DNA from: CAYLPU01 sp964385635
GTDB taxonomy: Bacteria; Chloroflexota; Anaerolineae; B4-G1
DNA length: 64,000 nt
Assembly: GCA_964385635.1 (NCBI GenBank)
Contig: CAYLPU010000011.1
Coordinates: 7,139 to 71,138, forward strand
Direction of reading: 5' to 3'
Shown: piece after piece, positions 1-8,995 of the stretch
Layout: the number at the start of each line of letters is the position of its first letter
How positions within the stretch are numbered: the stretch's first letter is position 1
The notes under the pieces: model-generated
Seen by the model: only the letters and a program-made list of their open reading frames with translations
Told to the model about the DNA's origin: nothing
The model's database searches: none
Translations under genes and position numbers: made by a program

Positions 1-4
1 GACA

Positions 5-1159
5 ATGGCCGAAGTACCTGAAGTCTCTCTCCCAACCGAGGAACCCCGCTACTGCCCGGCTTGTGGCTCACGAGTGGCAGCGATGGCGACAACCTGCCTG
101 ATGTGCGGGGCTTCGCTCGAGGAAGAAGCCGTAGCCGAGGAGAAGGTCGAACGAGGATTGCCTGGTTGGGCCAGTACTCTGATCGTCGTCGTGCTGGCGC
201 TGGTAATCCTGGCGGCGGGGGGGGTCGGAATTTACGCGCTGCTGACCGTTGGCCCTGGAGAACCGACATCCACGGCTACACCTACTCGCACGCCCACCGC
301 CACGCTGACCCCAACACCCACGCAGACGCCCTCTCCTCCTACCTCCACACCCACCCCTGTTCCACCGCTCGTCCATCAGGTGCAAGAGGGGGAGACGCTC
401 ATTGCTATTGCCTCCGCGTACGGTGCCACCGTCGAGGAAGTATTGGCTTTGAACCCGGATCTAGATCCGGACCTCATCCAGATGGGCCAGGTACTGCTTA
501 TTCCGCCGTCTGTGGGGGCAGTCGCCACCGTGGAGCCCGAGGGGCCGACTCCTACCCCTGGGGACTACTTCGTCCATGTCGTCGTGCCGGGAGAGACGCT
601 AAGCACGATCGCTGAGCAATACGAGATCTCAGTCGCGCTCCTCCGTATTGCCAACGATCTGTCGTCTGACGATGACACCATCCGCGTCAACCAGTCGCTG
701 GTTATCCCGCTGGGTACGCCGATGCCTACCCCTACGCCGACCGTGGACCCAAACGCCACGCCTACTCCTATCCCGCCTTACCCGGCGCCTCCGCTCCTCA
801 GCCCAGCGGACAGTGCGGTGTTTGTGGGAGATGATGAGCCTGTTCTTCTGCAGTGGTCTTCGGTGAGTGTGCTGCGCGATGGTGAGTGGTATAGGCTGAC
901 TCTCTCCCAACCGGCCGGTGGTGTAGTGTCTGCTACGACATACACCCGCGCCACTGCCTGGCACGTCCCCCTCGATCTGCTGCCAGCCGCAAACGGTGAT
1001 GTGCGCATATTTCATTGGCAGGTGCACGTTGTGAGGGAAACGCGGGACCGGGATGGCGCACTGGTCTATGAGGAAGCAGGCGCTCCTAGCGAGGTGCGTA
1101 CCTTCACCTGGCTGGAGCCAACTCCTACGCCTGGCCCTTCGCCCACTCCGATGCCCTGA
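5..1159 (+). CDS. Membrane-anchored zinc-ribbon protein with two LysM domains
   Basis: The 384-residue protein opens with a four-cysteine zinc ribbon (C17, C20, C31, C34) and has one hydrophobic membrane segment at about residues 57-81. A Thr/Pro linker follows, then two LysM peptidoglycan-binding modules (about 121-168 and 190-237, each with a V-x-x-GETL start), a second Pro/Thr linker, and a C-terminal domain of about 115 residues that I do not recognise. The likely role is a cell-envelope protein with a cytoplasmic ribbon and peptidoglycan-binding exterior. The gene starts four bases into the window, so a start further upstream cannot be excluded. The C-terminal domain resembles modules seen beside Pro/Thr linkers in Chloroflexota surface proteins, but no function can be given. 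Confidence 0.8.
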   Translation: MAEVPEVSLPTEEPRYCPACGSRVAAMATTCLMCGASLEEEAVAEEKVERGLPGWASTLIVVVLALVILAAGGVGIYALLTVGPGEPTSTATPTRTPTATLTPTPTQTPSPPTSTPTPVPPLVHQVQEGETLIAIASAYGATVEEVLALNPDLDPDLIQMGQVLLIPPSVGAVATVEPEGPTPTPGDYFVHVVVPGETLSTIAEQYEISVALLRIANDLSSDDDTIRVNQSLVIPLGTPMPTPTPTVDPNATPTPIPPYPAPPLLSPADSAVFVGDDEPVLLQWSSVSVLRDGEWYRLTLSQPAGGVVSATTYTRATAWHVPLDLLPAANGDVRIFHWQVHVVRETRDRDGALVYEEAGAPSEVRTFTWLEPTPTPGPSPTPMP

Positions 1160-1191
1160 AAAAGCACAGCGCCGCTCAAGAGAACGGCGCT
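1159..1191. terminator. Hairpin terminator between convergent genes
   Basis: A perfect 7-bp stem (1168-1174 with 1185-1191, AGCGCCG/CGGCGCT) lies between the LysM gene and nfnB, which converge. On the minus strand the hairpin is followed by a run of five T (complement of the A-run at 1159-1163), so it best fits a Rho-independent terminator for nfnB. On the plus strand the T-tract is poor. Confidence 0.65.
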
Positions 1192-1226
1192 GACTTTCGC
1201 TATTTACCGGTCGTCTTACTGGTCTT

Positions 1227-2672
1227 CTACCAGGGATTGATCTCACCCCGTAAGAACCGGTCTATGTCGGCGGCGGCCCGTTTGCCGGCACCCATTGCGC
1301 TGATGACCGTCGCTGCGCCAGTGACCACGTCCCCGCCAGCCCATACCCGCGGTTTGGTCGCCCGGCCTGTCTCCTGGTCGGCGACCACCGTGCCCCACTT
1401 CGTCCGCTCCAGCCCACCGGCCTCGTTAAAGACCAACGGGTTGGGACTGGTCCCCAGCGCCACGATCACCATGTCCACATCCATATCGAACTCGGAGCCC
1501 TTGATGGGGATGGGGCGCCGCCGGCCGCTCTCGTCGGGCTCGCCTAGTTCCATGCGGATGCAGCGCATGCCACACACGTTACTGTGCTCGTCCCCGTAGA
1601 TCTCCACCGGGTTGGTCAAGAAGTCGAAGATGACTCCCTCCTCCTCGGCGTGATGCACCTCTTCGGCGCGGGCCGGCACCTCGACCGGCGAGCGCCGGTA
1701 GACGATGTGCACCTCGCCGCTCTCCTGGCTGCGTAGTGCCTGTAGACGCAGGCTGCAGCGGGCGGAGTCCATCGCCACGTTCCCCGCGCCAATCACTGCC
1801 ACCCTGTTCCCCACCTTGACTGGCGTGTCGTACTCCGGGAAGAGATAGCCCTTCATCAGGTTCACCCGCGTCAGGAACTCGTTGGCCGAGAGGACGCCGT
1901 TGTAGTTGATGCCGGTGATGCGCAGGAACGACGGCAGCCCCGCGCCTGTCCCCAGGAAGACGGCGTCGAACCCTTGCCCGTCGAGCAGTTCGTCAATCGT
2001 GTACAGATTCCCGATCACCGCGTCCAGATGCATTTCGATGCCCAGGCACTCGGCAGCGTAGTCAATTTCGCCGTGCACCACGCTCTTGGGCAGACGGAAC
2101 TCTGGGATGCCGTAGACCAGCACGCCGCCGGGGCTGTGCAGCGATTCGAACATTGTCACGTCGTGTCCCAGCCGTCCCAGGTCCACAGCGCAGGTGAGCC
2201 CGGCCGGGCCGGAGCCGACGACGGCGACGCGCTTACCCGTCGGCGTGGCGCGCTCGAGCGGGCAGACGTGGTGTTCCAATTCGTAGTCGCCCACGAACCG
2301 CTCCAGCCGGCCGATTGCCACCGGCTCGCCCTTCTTGGCCAGCACGCACTTGATCTCACACTGCGTCTCCTGCGGGCAGACCCGGCCGCAGATGGCGGGG
2401 AGATTGTTCTTCTCCTTCATCGCCCGCACCGCGCCATCTATGTCCCCCTCCCGCAGCGCCAGGATGAACTCTGGAATGAGCACCTCCACCGGGCAGCCCT
2501 CCACACAAAGAGGTTTCGCGCATTGCAGGCACCGCTCCGCCTCCTGCTGTGCCAGCTCCAGCGTGAAGCCGAGCGCCACTTCGTCGAAATTGGCCCGCCT
2601 GACGAGCGCATCTTGAGTCGGCATCGTCTGGCGGGGGATTTGCAACCGTTCTCTGTTGGTCAATTCAGTCAC
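1227..2672 (-). CDS. nfnB: NfnB-type NADPH oxidoreductase / glutamate synthase small-subunit-like flavoprotein
   Basis: The 481-residue flavoprotein has an N-terminal double 4Fe-4S region (cysteine clusters around CLQCAKPLCVEGC and CGRVCPQETQCEIKC). An FAD-binding site (VVGSGPAG) and an NADPH-binding site (VIGAGNVAMD) follow. The order matches GltD, SudA and NfnB. The partner next door is an NfnA-like FAD/2Fe-2S subunit, so the pair probably forms NfnAB, the electron-bifurcating NADH-dependent ferredoxin:NADP oxidoreductase. GltD is less likely because no GltB lies nearby. I set the start at GTG 2672, three bases after the nfnA stop and about 9 nt behind a TTGGAGGT Shine-Dalgarno. A longer reading from 2708 would overlap nfnA and lacks a ribosome site. 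Confidence 0.85.
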   Translation of the reverse strand: MTELTNRERLQIPRQTMPTQDALVRRANFDEVALGFTLELAQQEAERCLQCAKPLCVEGCPVEVLIPEFILALREGDIDGAVRAMKEKNNLPAICGRVCPQETQCEIKCVLAKKGEPVAIGRLERFVGDYELEHHVCPLERATPTGKRVAVVGSGPAGLTCAVDLGRLGHDVTMFESLHSPGGVLVYGIPEFRLPKSVVHGEIDYAAECLGIEMHLDAVIGNLYTIDELLDGQGFDAVFLGTGAGLPSFLRITGINYNGVLSANEFLTRVNLMKGYLFPEYDTPVKVGNRVAVIGAGNVAMDSARCSLRLQALRSQESGEVHIVYRRSPVEVPARAEEVHHAEEEGVIFDFLTNPVEIYGDEHSNVCGMRCIRMELGEPDESGRRRPIPIKGSEFDMDVDMVIVALGTSPNPLVFNEAGGLERTKWGTVVADQETGRATKPRVWAGGDVVTGAATVISAMGAGKRAAADIDRFLRGEINPW

Positions 2673-2674
2673 GA

Positions 2675-3520
2675 CTAATCTACCTCCAATTGGCATCGGT
2701 GTTGCCACTGCTCGACTGCCTGCTTTTCCTCCTCCAGGTAGAACCGTTGCCGGGCCAGCAGCAGGTTCCAGTCCACCTGGTGTGCGTCGAACTCAGGCCC
2801 ATCCACGCACACGAACTTCGCACCGTCGGTCAACTGCACCCGACAGCCGCCGCACATGCCCGTCCCATCAATCATAATCGTGTTCAGGCTGACGATGGTG
2901 GGCACTTTGAAAGGTTCTGTCGTTGCAGCGCAGAACTTCATCATGATCGCCGGCCCGATGACCCACGCCCGGGCGATTTCTCCGTCGCGCTGTTCCAGCA
3001 ACTCCTTGAGCGGTTCGGTGACTAGCGCTTTGCGCCCATAAGAGCCGTCGTCGGTGCAGACGATCAGTTCGTCGCTGACTGAGCGCATCTTGTCTTCCCA
3101 GAAGAGCAGTTCACGAGTGCGCGCCCCGATGATCGAGATGACGGTATTGCCGGCTTCTTTGAGCGCCCGCGTGATGGGGTAGAGGGGCGCGATGCCAACA
3201 CCGCCCCCTACACATACGACAGTCCCGTAGTTCTTGATCTCGGTCGGATGTCCGAGTGGCCCGGTGAAAGTGGCCAATTCGTCACCCGGCTCAAGTGTCC
3301 CCATGTGCATCGTCGTCTTGCCGACCTCCTGGAAGATGAGCGTGATGGTACCCGCTTCCTGGTCGTAGTCGGCGACGGTGAGCGGTATGCGTTCTCCACG
3401 TTCGTCGACGCGCACGATGACGAACTGGCCTGCCCGTGTCTTGCGTGCCACTTCCGGTGCGGCGATGACCATCAACTTGTTGACCTCGCTGAGTATTTCC
3501 TTGTGCAAGATTTTGTACAC
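2675..3520 (-). CDS. nfnA: NfnA-type FAD/NAD-binding subunit with 2Fe-2S cluster
   Basis: The 281-residue protein belongs to the sulfide dehydrogenase / dihydroorotate dehydrogenase electron-transfer subunit family. It has an FAD-binding barrel, a Gly-rich NAD site (VCVGGGVGIAPLYPI), and a C-terminal cysteine set (MCGGCRV and a later FVCVDG) for a 2Fe-2S cluster. Together with nfnB it forms the NfnAB complex that couples ferredoxin, NADH and NADPH. A GTG start at 3520 is preferred because GGGAGG sits 6 nt upstream and a strong promoter would start transcription near 3555, downstream of the longer reading that begins at 3559. Confidence 0.85.
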   Translation of the reverse strand: MYKILHKEILSEVNKLMVIAAPEVARKTRAGQFVIVRVDERGERIPLTVADYDQEAGTITLIFQEVGKTTMHMGTLEPGDELATFTGPLGHPTEIKNYGTVVCVGGGVGIAPLYPITRALKEAGNTVISIIGARTRELLFWEDKMRSVSDELIVCTDDGSYGRKALVTEPLKELLEQRDGEIARAWVIGPAIMMKFCAATTEPFKVPTIVSLNTIMIDGTGMCGGCRVQLTDGAKFVCVDGPEFDAHQVDWNLLLARQRFYLEEEKQAVEQWQHRCQLEVD

Positions 3521-3561
3521 AGACTGCCTCCCAATCTTTTTGTGCTTCACAGTGCGCACAA

Positions 3562-3590
3562 AGGATACCGCTATTTCGCCCGATAGTCAA
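3562..3590 (-). promoter_or_regulatory. Promoter of nfnAB
   Basis: On the minus strand TTGACT (3590-3585) and TATCCT (3567-3562) are spaced by 17 bp, close to a sigma-70 consensus. Transcription is predicted to begin about 35 nt before the nfnA GTG start. Confidence 0.65.
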
Positions 3591-3630
3591 GTTGCGTTCA
3601 GCGTGCTTACGGCGTGACATTTCTCATCAT

Positions 3631-3659
3631 TTGACCTCTCGTCCTTCTGATGCTACAAT
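3631..3659 (+). promoter_or_regulatory. Promoter of the CoA-transferase-like gene
   Basis: TTGACC (3631-3636) and TACAAT (3654-3659) are 17 bp apart. The predicted transcription start near 3666 lies inside the longest reading of the gene, so translation must begin later, at ATG 3687. Confidence 0.65.
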
Positions 3660-3686
3660 AGAATGAGAGCAAGATTGGGACAGTGG

Positions 3687-4127
3687 ATGGCCCACGTGGC
3701 AACCGGTTACACAGTTGATGAACTGATCTCCGTATGTATCGCCCGCCAGGTGGCCGACGGCGACGTTCTCGCGCAGGGAATCGCCACGCCGCTGGTTATG
3801 GCGGGCTATTTGTTGGCCAAACACACCCACGCGCCCCACGTTTCTTTCGCCTCGGCCGCTGGCAACGCACTGGTAGACAAACCTTGTGTTCGGGCTGTTG
3901 GCGTGGCGGTGGAGAAAATCCGCGTCAAGACAGGCATTCCCCTCGAGGCCGCTCCCGACCTGCGCGAGACCGAACTACTGAAGGTTGAAGAAGTCCAATT
4001 ATTACGTGAGGTGATTGACCCGCTGGGCATCCGTCGCCTGGAGACCCTCAGCGATGGGGCGCGCAAGCGTGCCCTGCGGGAGATATTGGAGAGTGAGAAA
4101 CAGGCTGCGTCGCAGGGCCTTACTTAA
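3687..4127 (+). CDS. CoA-transferase subunit B-like protein lacking its central part
   Basis: The 146 residues look like two ends of a family I/GctB-type CoA-transferase beta subunit joined together. The N-terminal stretch YTVDELISVCIARQVADG up to HAPHVSFASAAGN resembles the family start. The tail (TGIPLEAAPDLRE followed by LREVIDPLGIRRLE) resembles the family end. The family is usually about 250 residues, so roughly 100 central residues appear to be missing, probably making it inactive as a transferase. No alpha subunit is adjacent. The reading frame stays open and the gene has a good promoter, so a shortened functional protein is possible. ATG 3687 is chosen because the promoter rules out the upstream ATG at 3663. 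Family assignment is from memory of motifs. Confidence 0.5.
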   Translation: MAHVATGYTVDELISVCIARQVADGDVLAQGIATPLVMAGYLLAKHTHAPHVSFASAAGNALVDKPCVRAVGVAVEKIRVKTGIPLEAAPDLRETELLKVEEVQLLREVIDPLGIRRLETLSDGARKRALREILESEKQAASQGLT

Positions 4128-4135
4128 CCACAAGT

Positions 4136-4296
4136 GTAACTACTCAGCCACCCCCACGCGGAGCGTTGAAACGCCCCGCTGATACGGCGAAACCCGTTAA
4201 AACGGGTTAGAAAGTCGCGTTTTAGTGCGTTTTAACGCACTTTGCGTATCAGCCGATGGTTTCAACCATCGGCGGGGCAAACGGGTGAGTAGTTAC
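4136..4296 (+). mobile_element. 161-bp MITE, copy 1 (8-bp target duplication)
   Basis: The element has perfect 11-bp terminal inverted repeats (GTAACTACTCA / TGAGTAGTTAC) and is bracketed by the direct repeat CCACAAGT (4128-4135 and 4297-4304). It codes for nothing. The interior is a nest of hairpins: an outer CTGATACG/CGTATCAG stem encloses AACCCGTTAAAACGGGTT and GTGCGTTTTAACGCAC, followed by CCGATGGTTTCAACCATCGG. An identical copy lies in opposite orientation at 27470-27630. The GTAA tip with 8-bp duplication is what IS66-family transposases produce, so it is probably a non-autonomous IS66-type MITE. It sits between the CoA-transferase-like gene and the aminotransferase, 27 bp before the latter's start. 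Confidence 0.9.
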
Positions 4297-4323
4297 CCAC
4301 AAGTCTCAATTAGGAGGTGAGTC

Positions 4324-5568
4324 ATGGAATCGAATCTCGATCTGAACCGCGCCATACCAGTGTTGGATTGGGCTCCACATCTGGCCTCGCGCACAGAAAG
4401 TATGAAGAGTTCCGCTATCCGCGAATTGCTCAAGCTGACTCAAGATCCAGACGTGATCTCCTTCGCGGGAGGCTTGCCAGCCCCGGACTTCTTCCCCCTG
4501 CGCGAGATCGAAGAAGCCTGCCGGTACATCATCCGCGCGGACGGCGCTAGAGCACTGCAATATGGTGCCACCGAGGGATACGGACCGCTCAAGGAGTACC
4601 TGGCTACCACAATGCATAAGTATGGCGTCCCGGCTGTGCCAGGCAACCTCCTGCTGACCAATGGCTCTCAGCAGGCTCTGGATCTGGTTGGAAAACTGTT
4701 CATTGACCCCGGCGACTACATCCTCACTGGACGCCCCACTTACCTGGGAGCAATCCAGGCCTGGAACGCTTATCAGGTGCGTTACCACACTGTGCGCCTC
4801 GACGACGACGGCATGGTTGTGGACGAGATGGAGCATGCTTACGAAAAGGTGCTTGCCGATTCCGGCGAGCCGCCCAAGTTCATTTACGTGCTGCCCAATT
4901 TCCACAATCCTGCCGGTACGACGATGCCTCTGGAGCGCCGCAAGCGGCTGGCTGAAATCGCCACGAGACTGGATCTCCCCGTCGTCGAGGACGATCCCTA
5001 CGGCCAGTTGCGGTACGAAGGAGAGGACATTCCTCCCATCGGCACCTTCATCCCCGAGCGTACAATTTACCTGGGGACCTTTTCCAAGATCCTGTCCCCG
5101 GGTCTGCGGCTGGGATGGATCGTATGTCCAGAGGTACTGATGCAACGCTTTGTGCAGGCCAAGCAGGGCGCTGACCTGCACACGAGTAGCTTTGTTCAAT
5201 ACATCGCCAACGACATCTGCCAGCGGGGCCTGATCAAGCCACACGTCAAGCGACTGTGCGATGCCTACAGAGAGCGGCGGGACACGATGCTTGATGCGTT
5301 GGCTGAATTCTGGCCCGACGGTAGCAGTTGGACCCGTCCGCAAGGCGGGTTGTTTCTTTGGGCCCGCGTGCCGGAGCCCATTGACACGCTTGAGTTCTCG
5401 AAGGAGATCGTCGCCGAGAAAGTCGCCTATGTGCCTGGCGTCCACTTCTACCCCAACCAGGATGGGGGGCGCAATGCCATGCGGCTCAACTTCTCCTACT
5501 GCCCGCCGGATGTCATCGTCGAAGGTATCCGCAGGCTGGGCGCGGTGCTGAAGAAGGCATTGAGGTAG
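4324..5568 (+). CDS. PLP-dependent aminotransferase, 2-aminoadipate / aromatic type (class I/II)
   Basis: The 414-residue enzyme has the fold-type I signature, with the PLP lysine in GTFSKILSPGLRLGW and the conserved NFHNPAG asparagine motif. Overall it resembles LysN/KAT-type 2-aminoadipate or aromatic aminotransferases, so it moves amino groups between an amino acid and 2-oxoglutarate in the cytoplasm. Substrate cannot be settled from sequence. A strong TAGGAGGTGAG Shine-Dalgarno precedes the ATG. The upstream MITE separates it from the previous gene, so its expression may rely on read-through from the 3631 promoter. Confidence 0.85.
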   Translation: MESNLDLNRAIPVLDWAPHLASRTESMKSSAIRELLKLTQDPDVISFAGGLPAPDFFPLREIEEACRYIIRADGARALQYGATEGYGPLKEYLATTMHKYGVPAVPGNLLLTNGSQQALDLVGKLFIDPGDYILTGRPTYLGAIQAWNAYQVRYHTVRLDDDGMVVDEMEHAYEKVLADSGEPPKFIYVLPNFHNPAGTTMPLERRKRLAEIATRLDLPVVEDDPYGQLRYEGEDIPPIGTFIPERTIYLGTFSKILSPGLRLGWIVCPEVLMQRFVQAKQGADLHTSSFVQYIANDICQRGLIKPHVKRLCDAYRERRDTMLDALAEFWPDGSSWTRPQGGLFLWARVPEPIDTLEFSKEIVAEKVAYVPGVHFYPNQDGGRNAMRLNFSYCPPDVIVEGIRRLGAVLKKALR

Positions 5569-5613
5569 TAACAGGCGACCAGCAAGAGGGCAGGCATCGC
5601 GGACGGTGCCGGT

Positions 5614-5635
5614 GCCGGCCCGGTACTGGGCCGGC
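5614..5635 (+). terminator. GC-rich hairpin after the aminotransferase
   Basis: A perfect 8-bp stem (GCCGGCCC 5614-5621 with GGGCCGGC 5628-5635) with a 6-nt loop lies 45 bp after the aminotransferase stop. No T-tract follows, so this is at best a weak or factor-dependent terminator. Confidence 0.35.
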
Positions 5636-5690
5636 GGCCAGCGTACAGTGCAGGAGATCGGCCAGAGGGTCGCGCTGTTGGTGCAGCCGT

Positions 5691-5719
5691 TTGCTCCTTT
5701 GGGATTGTAGGGGTATACT
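5691..5719 (+). promoter_or_regulatory. Promoter of the BTAD regulator
   Basis: TTGCTC (5691-5696) and TATACT (5714-5719) are spaced by 17 bp, about 63 nt before the gene's TTG start on the predicted transcript. Confidence 0.55.
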
Positions 5720-5788
5720 TTATGAAATTGTGATTTTGTGCGAGTTTAGTGAATCGGCGCATCGGCGATCGCAGGAGTCTTTAAAGCG

Positions 5789-8700
5789 TTGGTTGTCCCT
5801 GAGTTCACTCTCGTCCGTTCCAAACTGCTCGTGCCCAGCCCCTCCGGCCTATTGCATCGGCCGCGGGTGTGCCAGGCCATCGAGCGGGGGCTCGAGCGCA
5901 AGTTGACGCTTGTCTCTGCCCCGGCTGGCTACGGCAAGACCTCGGCGCTGGTGGATTTTGCGCAGCACAGCCCTGTGCCGGTGTGTTGGTACACCGCCGA
6001 CGAGCGCGACCGTGATCTGAGCGTGTTCATCGAGTACCTGGTGGGCGCGATTGGCGAGCGCTTCCGCGGCTTCGGCGGGCGAAGCCGCGCGGCGTTGGCT
6101 TCCCTGGCCGGTGATCTTTTCCACGACCCGACCGCTATTGTGGGAGAGTTGGTCAACGAGATGCTTGAGATTGACACATCCTTCGTCGTGGTGGTGGACA
6201 ACTACGATGGACTGGACGGTGGCTTTGGTATCCGAACCTTCGTCCACCGTCTGCTTGAAATCCTGCCCTTCAATTGCCACCTGATGCTGGGTAGTCGTGT
6301 GTTACCCGACGTTCCTGTCGCACACCTGGTTGCCAAGCGCCAACTCGTCGGTCTGACGGCACGGGACCTGCGCTTCGCCTCCCAGGAGATCCGGGATCTT
6401 CTGCGATCATCGTGGGTTGAGGTGTCTGAAAGCCAGGCGGAAGCGATAGCTGCCAACTCCGAGGGCTGGATCACCGGTGTCCTGCTGCTGGCCGATATGT
6501 TGCGCGACGAGAGTAAGGCTGCCCTGCTCGATGAGGAGATGGCCACTGCCGAGACGTACGGCTACCTGGCCAGTGAGGTCTTGAACCGGCAGCCGCCCGA
6601 CATTCAGTATTTCCTATGCGTCTCGGCTGTGCTGCGTGAGATGTCGTCACGGCTGTGCCGCCAGGTACTGCAGATCAGGGAGTCGCTTGCTCTGCTGGCG
6701 GAGGTGGAGCGGCGTAGTCTCTTCGTCACCCGCTTTGGGAGAGGGGCTGCGGCGACCTATCGCTACCACAATCTGTTCCGTGATTTCCTGCACGAGCAGT
6801 TGCGCCAGCGCGATCCGGCCCGCTACACTGAACTGCACCTGCGCGCCGCGAAGCGGTTCGAGCGAGACGATGGGGTTGAGGAGGCAGTGTATCACTATCT
6901 GGCAGCCGAGGACTATCCAGGCGCGACGACGCTGGTGGAGCGGGTGGCGATGGAGTGGTTCACGCGGGGGCGAGTCGAGACGCTCCTGCGCTGGGCGGAG
7001 GCACTGCCCGGGGAGGCCAGAGCCCAGGCTCCATGGCTGACGTTCTATCAGAGCAGGGTGCTCACCGATCGTTACGACTACGAGGGGGCGCAGCAGGCGC
7101 TGGCCCACGCCGAGGCCGGGTTCGCCGCCCGGAAAGATATGGCACGTCTGGCCAAGGTGCACAACCAGCGTGCGCTGCTGGGTTTCTTTGGAGGTCGCTA
7201 CGAGGACACGATTGTGGAAGCACAGACGGCGCTGGACATGCTGGATCAGGACGAAGTAATGGAGCGGGCGGAGGCGCAGCGGCTTATCGGACTGGCCTAT
7301 GTGGGACTTGGGCGTCTCGCTGAGGGGGTCGCCAAACTGCAGGAAGCGTTGGCTCTGTTTCGGAAGGTTGGCAGCCCCTACGATGTGGTCAACTTGTTGC
7401 GGGATTTGGTGCTCGCACTTACTGCTCAGGGATGCTTTGATGAAGCGGTCACCTGTGCAAGCGAGGCGTTGGCCGTTGGACGACGGTTGGGAGCGCCGAC
7501 ACAACTGGCTGGGGTGCTCAACGATGTGGGCTGCCTCCACTACGCTCGTGGGGAGTATCGGGAAGCGCTGGCACTATACGAGGAGGGGCTGGCGGCAGCG
7601 CGACGCGGGGGCGATTTGCGGTACCAGGCCTACATCTCGGTGGGGATGGCTGATGTCCACCGTGACGTTGGGGACTACGCGCGCGCTGAACCTCTGTACA
7701 ACGCCGGCTGGCAGATGTCGCGGGAGGGCGAGCCGGGCCTGGCAGTCTATATCCTGGCAGCGCAGGCGGATATGAACCGCTGGCGGGGAGATCATGCACA
7801 GGCGCTCGTTTTGTTGGGACAGGCGCGCCAGTTGGCTGAAGAAAAGGGGTTGGATTTTGAGGAGCGCGGGCCGCTGCTTGTGGCCGAGGGGATCGCGTTG
7901 GCCGAAAGCGGTGAGGTCGAAGCCGGTCTTCGTCTTCTCTCCGATGCTGTTCGTTTCCTGGGGCAGCGGCAGGCGAAGCGAGAGTTGGCCCGGGCCCGAT
8001 TCCTGCTGGCCAGGACTTACTTTCTGGCTGGGGACAAGCCACATGCCGTTGCCGAGTTGCGCCGGGCGATGGATCTGGCGGACGAGATCGGCACGCACCA
8101 GTTTGCGGTTGTGGAGGGGCAGCACGCCGAGGATCTGTTGGGACTTGGCGTCGCCGGGGGCATAGCGGATTGCCGTGCCATTGCTGAGAGGGTGCAACAG
8201 TTGAATGTCTTCGGGGAGGAGCAGGTGCAGGCCGGTGCAGAGGTGAAAGAAGGTACGGTGAGCCGCCTGGAGATCTATGCTCTTGGAGGGGGGCGGGTCG
8301 TCTACGATGGGCACACGGTCGCCTCATCCGAGTGGCAGGCGGCGATGGCTAAGGAGTTGTTCTTTTACATCCTCCTACATGGGCCTCTGGAGCGGGATGT
8401 TATTGGTTCAGTGTTCTGGCCCGATTTATCCGCGAAAAAGACGACCGACAGTTTCCACACCACGCTTTACCGGGTACGCCGCGCCTTGGGCGCCGAGGCC
8501 GTGGTGGTGGAGGAAGGGCGGTACCGGCTGGGCGACGTGGACTGCTGGTTCGACGTCGAGGAGTTTGAGGCGTCGGTCGAGCGGGCGCGGCTCTTACCGC
8601 CTCACGACTGGCGGACGGAGGACCTGTGGCGGCGTGCGGTGGCGCTCTACCGGGGAGATTTCCTGCCTGAGGTGGGGCGGGTGTGGTGTGTGCCGAAGCG

Positions 8701-8995
8701 GGAGGCGCTCCGGGAGCTGTACCTCGAGGCGTTGGTCGGGGTGGGACGATGCCACGAGGCGCGGAGGGAGTTTGAAGGGGCGATCGGCTGGTACAGGCGG
8801 ACCTTGGAGGTGGACGAACTGCGCGAGGACGTACATCGGCGCATCATGCACTGTTACGCCGAGGCAGGCCGGCGTTCTGAGGCGCTGGCTCAATACCACC
8901 ATTGCCAGGAGATTCTCAGGCGGGAGTTGGATATCGAACCATCGGTTGAGACAAAGAGATTGTACGAACGGATCGCTGGAAAAAGGCCGGACTGA
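5789..8995 (+). CDS. MalT/SARP-type regulator: NTPase, TPR array, winged helix and BTAD domain
   Basis: This 1068-residue transcription regulator begins with a STAND/MalT-like NTPase whose P-loop is APAGYGKT (about residues 44-51). A helical TPR-like array follows through the middle. The C-terminus holds an OmpR-type winged helix (about 820-920, around KELFFYILLHG and TTLYRVRRALG) and a bacterial transcriptional activator domain to the end. This is the architecture of large SARP-related activators, which bind ATP and a ligand before contacting DNA. Translation appears to start at TTG 5789, with CAGGAG about 12 nt upstream. A terminator follows, and then a run of small genes that may be its targets. 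The ligand and DNA site are unknown. Confidence 0.85.
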   Translation: MVVPEFTLVRSKLLVPSPSGLLHRPRVCQAIERGLERKLTLVSAPAGYGKTSALVDFAQHSPVPVCWYTADERDRDLSVFIEYLVGAIGERFRGFGGRSRAALASLAGDLFHDPTAIVGELVNEMLEIDTSFVVVVDNYDGLDGGFGIRTFVHRLLEILPFNCHLMLGSRVLPDVPVAHLVAKRQLVGLTARDLRFASQEIRDLLRSSWVEVSESQAEAIAANSEGWITGVLLLADMLRDESKAALLDEEMATAETYGYLASEVLNRQPPDIQYFLCVSAVLREMSSRLCRQVLQIRESLALLAEVERRSLFVTRFGRGAAATYRYHNLFRDFLHEQLRQRDPARYTELHLRAAKRFERDDGVEEAVYHYLAAEDYPGATTLVERVAMEWFTRGRVETLLRWAEALPGEARAQAPWLTFYQSRVLTDRYDYEGAQQALAHAEAGFAARKDMARLAKVHNQRALLGFFGGRYEDTIVEAQTALDMLDQDEVMERAEAQRLIGLAYVGLGRLAEGVAKLQEALALFRKVGSPYDVVNLLRDLVLALTAQGCFDEAVTCASEALAVGRRLGAPTQLAGVLNDVGCLHYARGEYREALALYEEGLAAARRGGDLRYQAYISVGMADVHRDVGDYARAEPLYNAGWQMSREGEPGLAVYILAAQADMNRWRGDHAQALVLLGQARQLAEEKGLDFEERGPLLVAEGIALAESGEVEAGLRLLSDAVRFLGQRQAKRELARARFLLARTYFLAGDKPHAVAELRRAMDLADEIGTHQFAVVEGQHAEDLLGLGVAGGIADCRAIAERVQQLNVFGEEQVQAGAEVKEGTVSRLEIYALGGGRVVYDGHTVASSEWQAAMAKELFFYILLHGPLERDVIGSVFWPDLSAKKTTDSFHTTLYRVRRALGAEAVVVEEGRYRLGDVDCWFDVEEFEASVERARLLPPHDWRTEDLWRRAVALYRGDFLPEVGRVWCVPKREALRELYLEALVGVGRCHEARREFEGAIGWYRRTLEVDELREDVHRRIMHCYAEAGRRSEALAQYHHCQEILRRELDIEPSVETKRLYERIAGKRPD

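Noticed and set aside
1974..2678. Long open frame opposite nfnB
   Set aside because: It is antisense to a conserved flavoprotein, has no ribosome site and reflects GC-rich codon bias.
4136..4296. CRISPR array or attachment site
   Set aside because: The hairpins differ from one another and have no regular spacers; terminal inverted repeats and target duplications fit a MITE instead.
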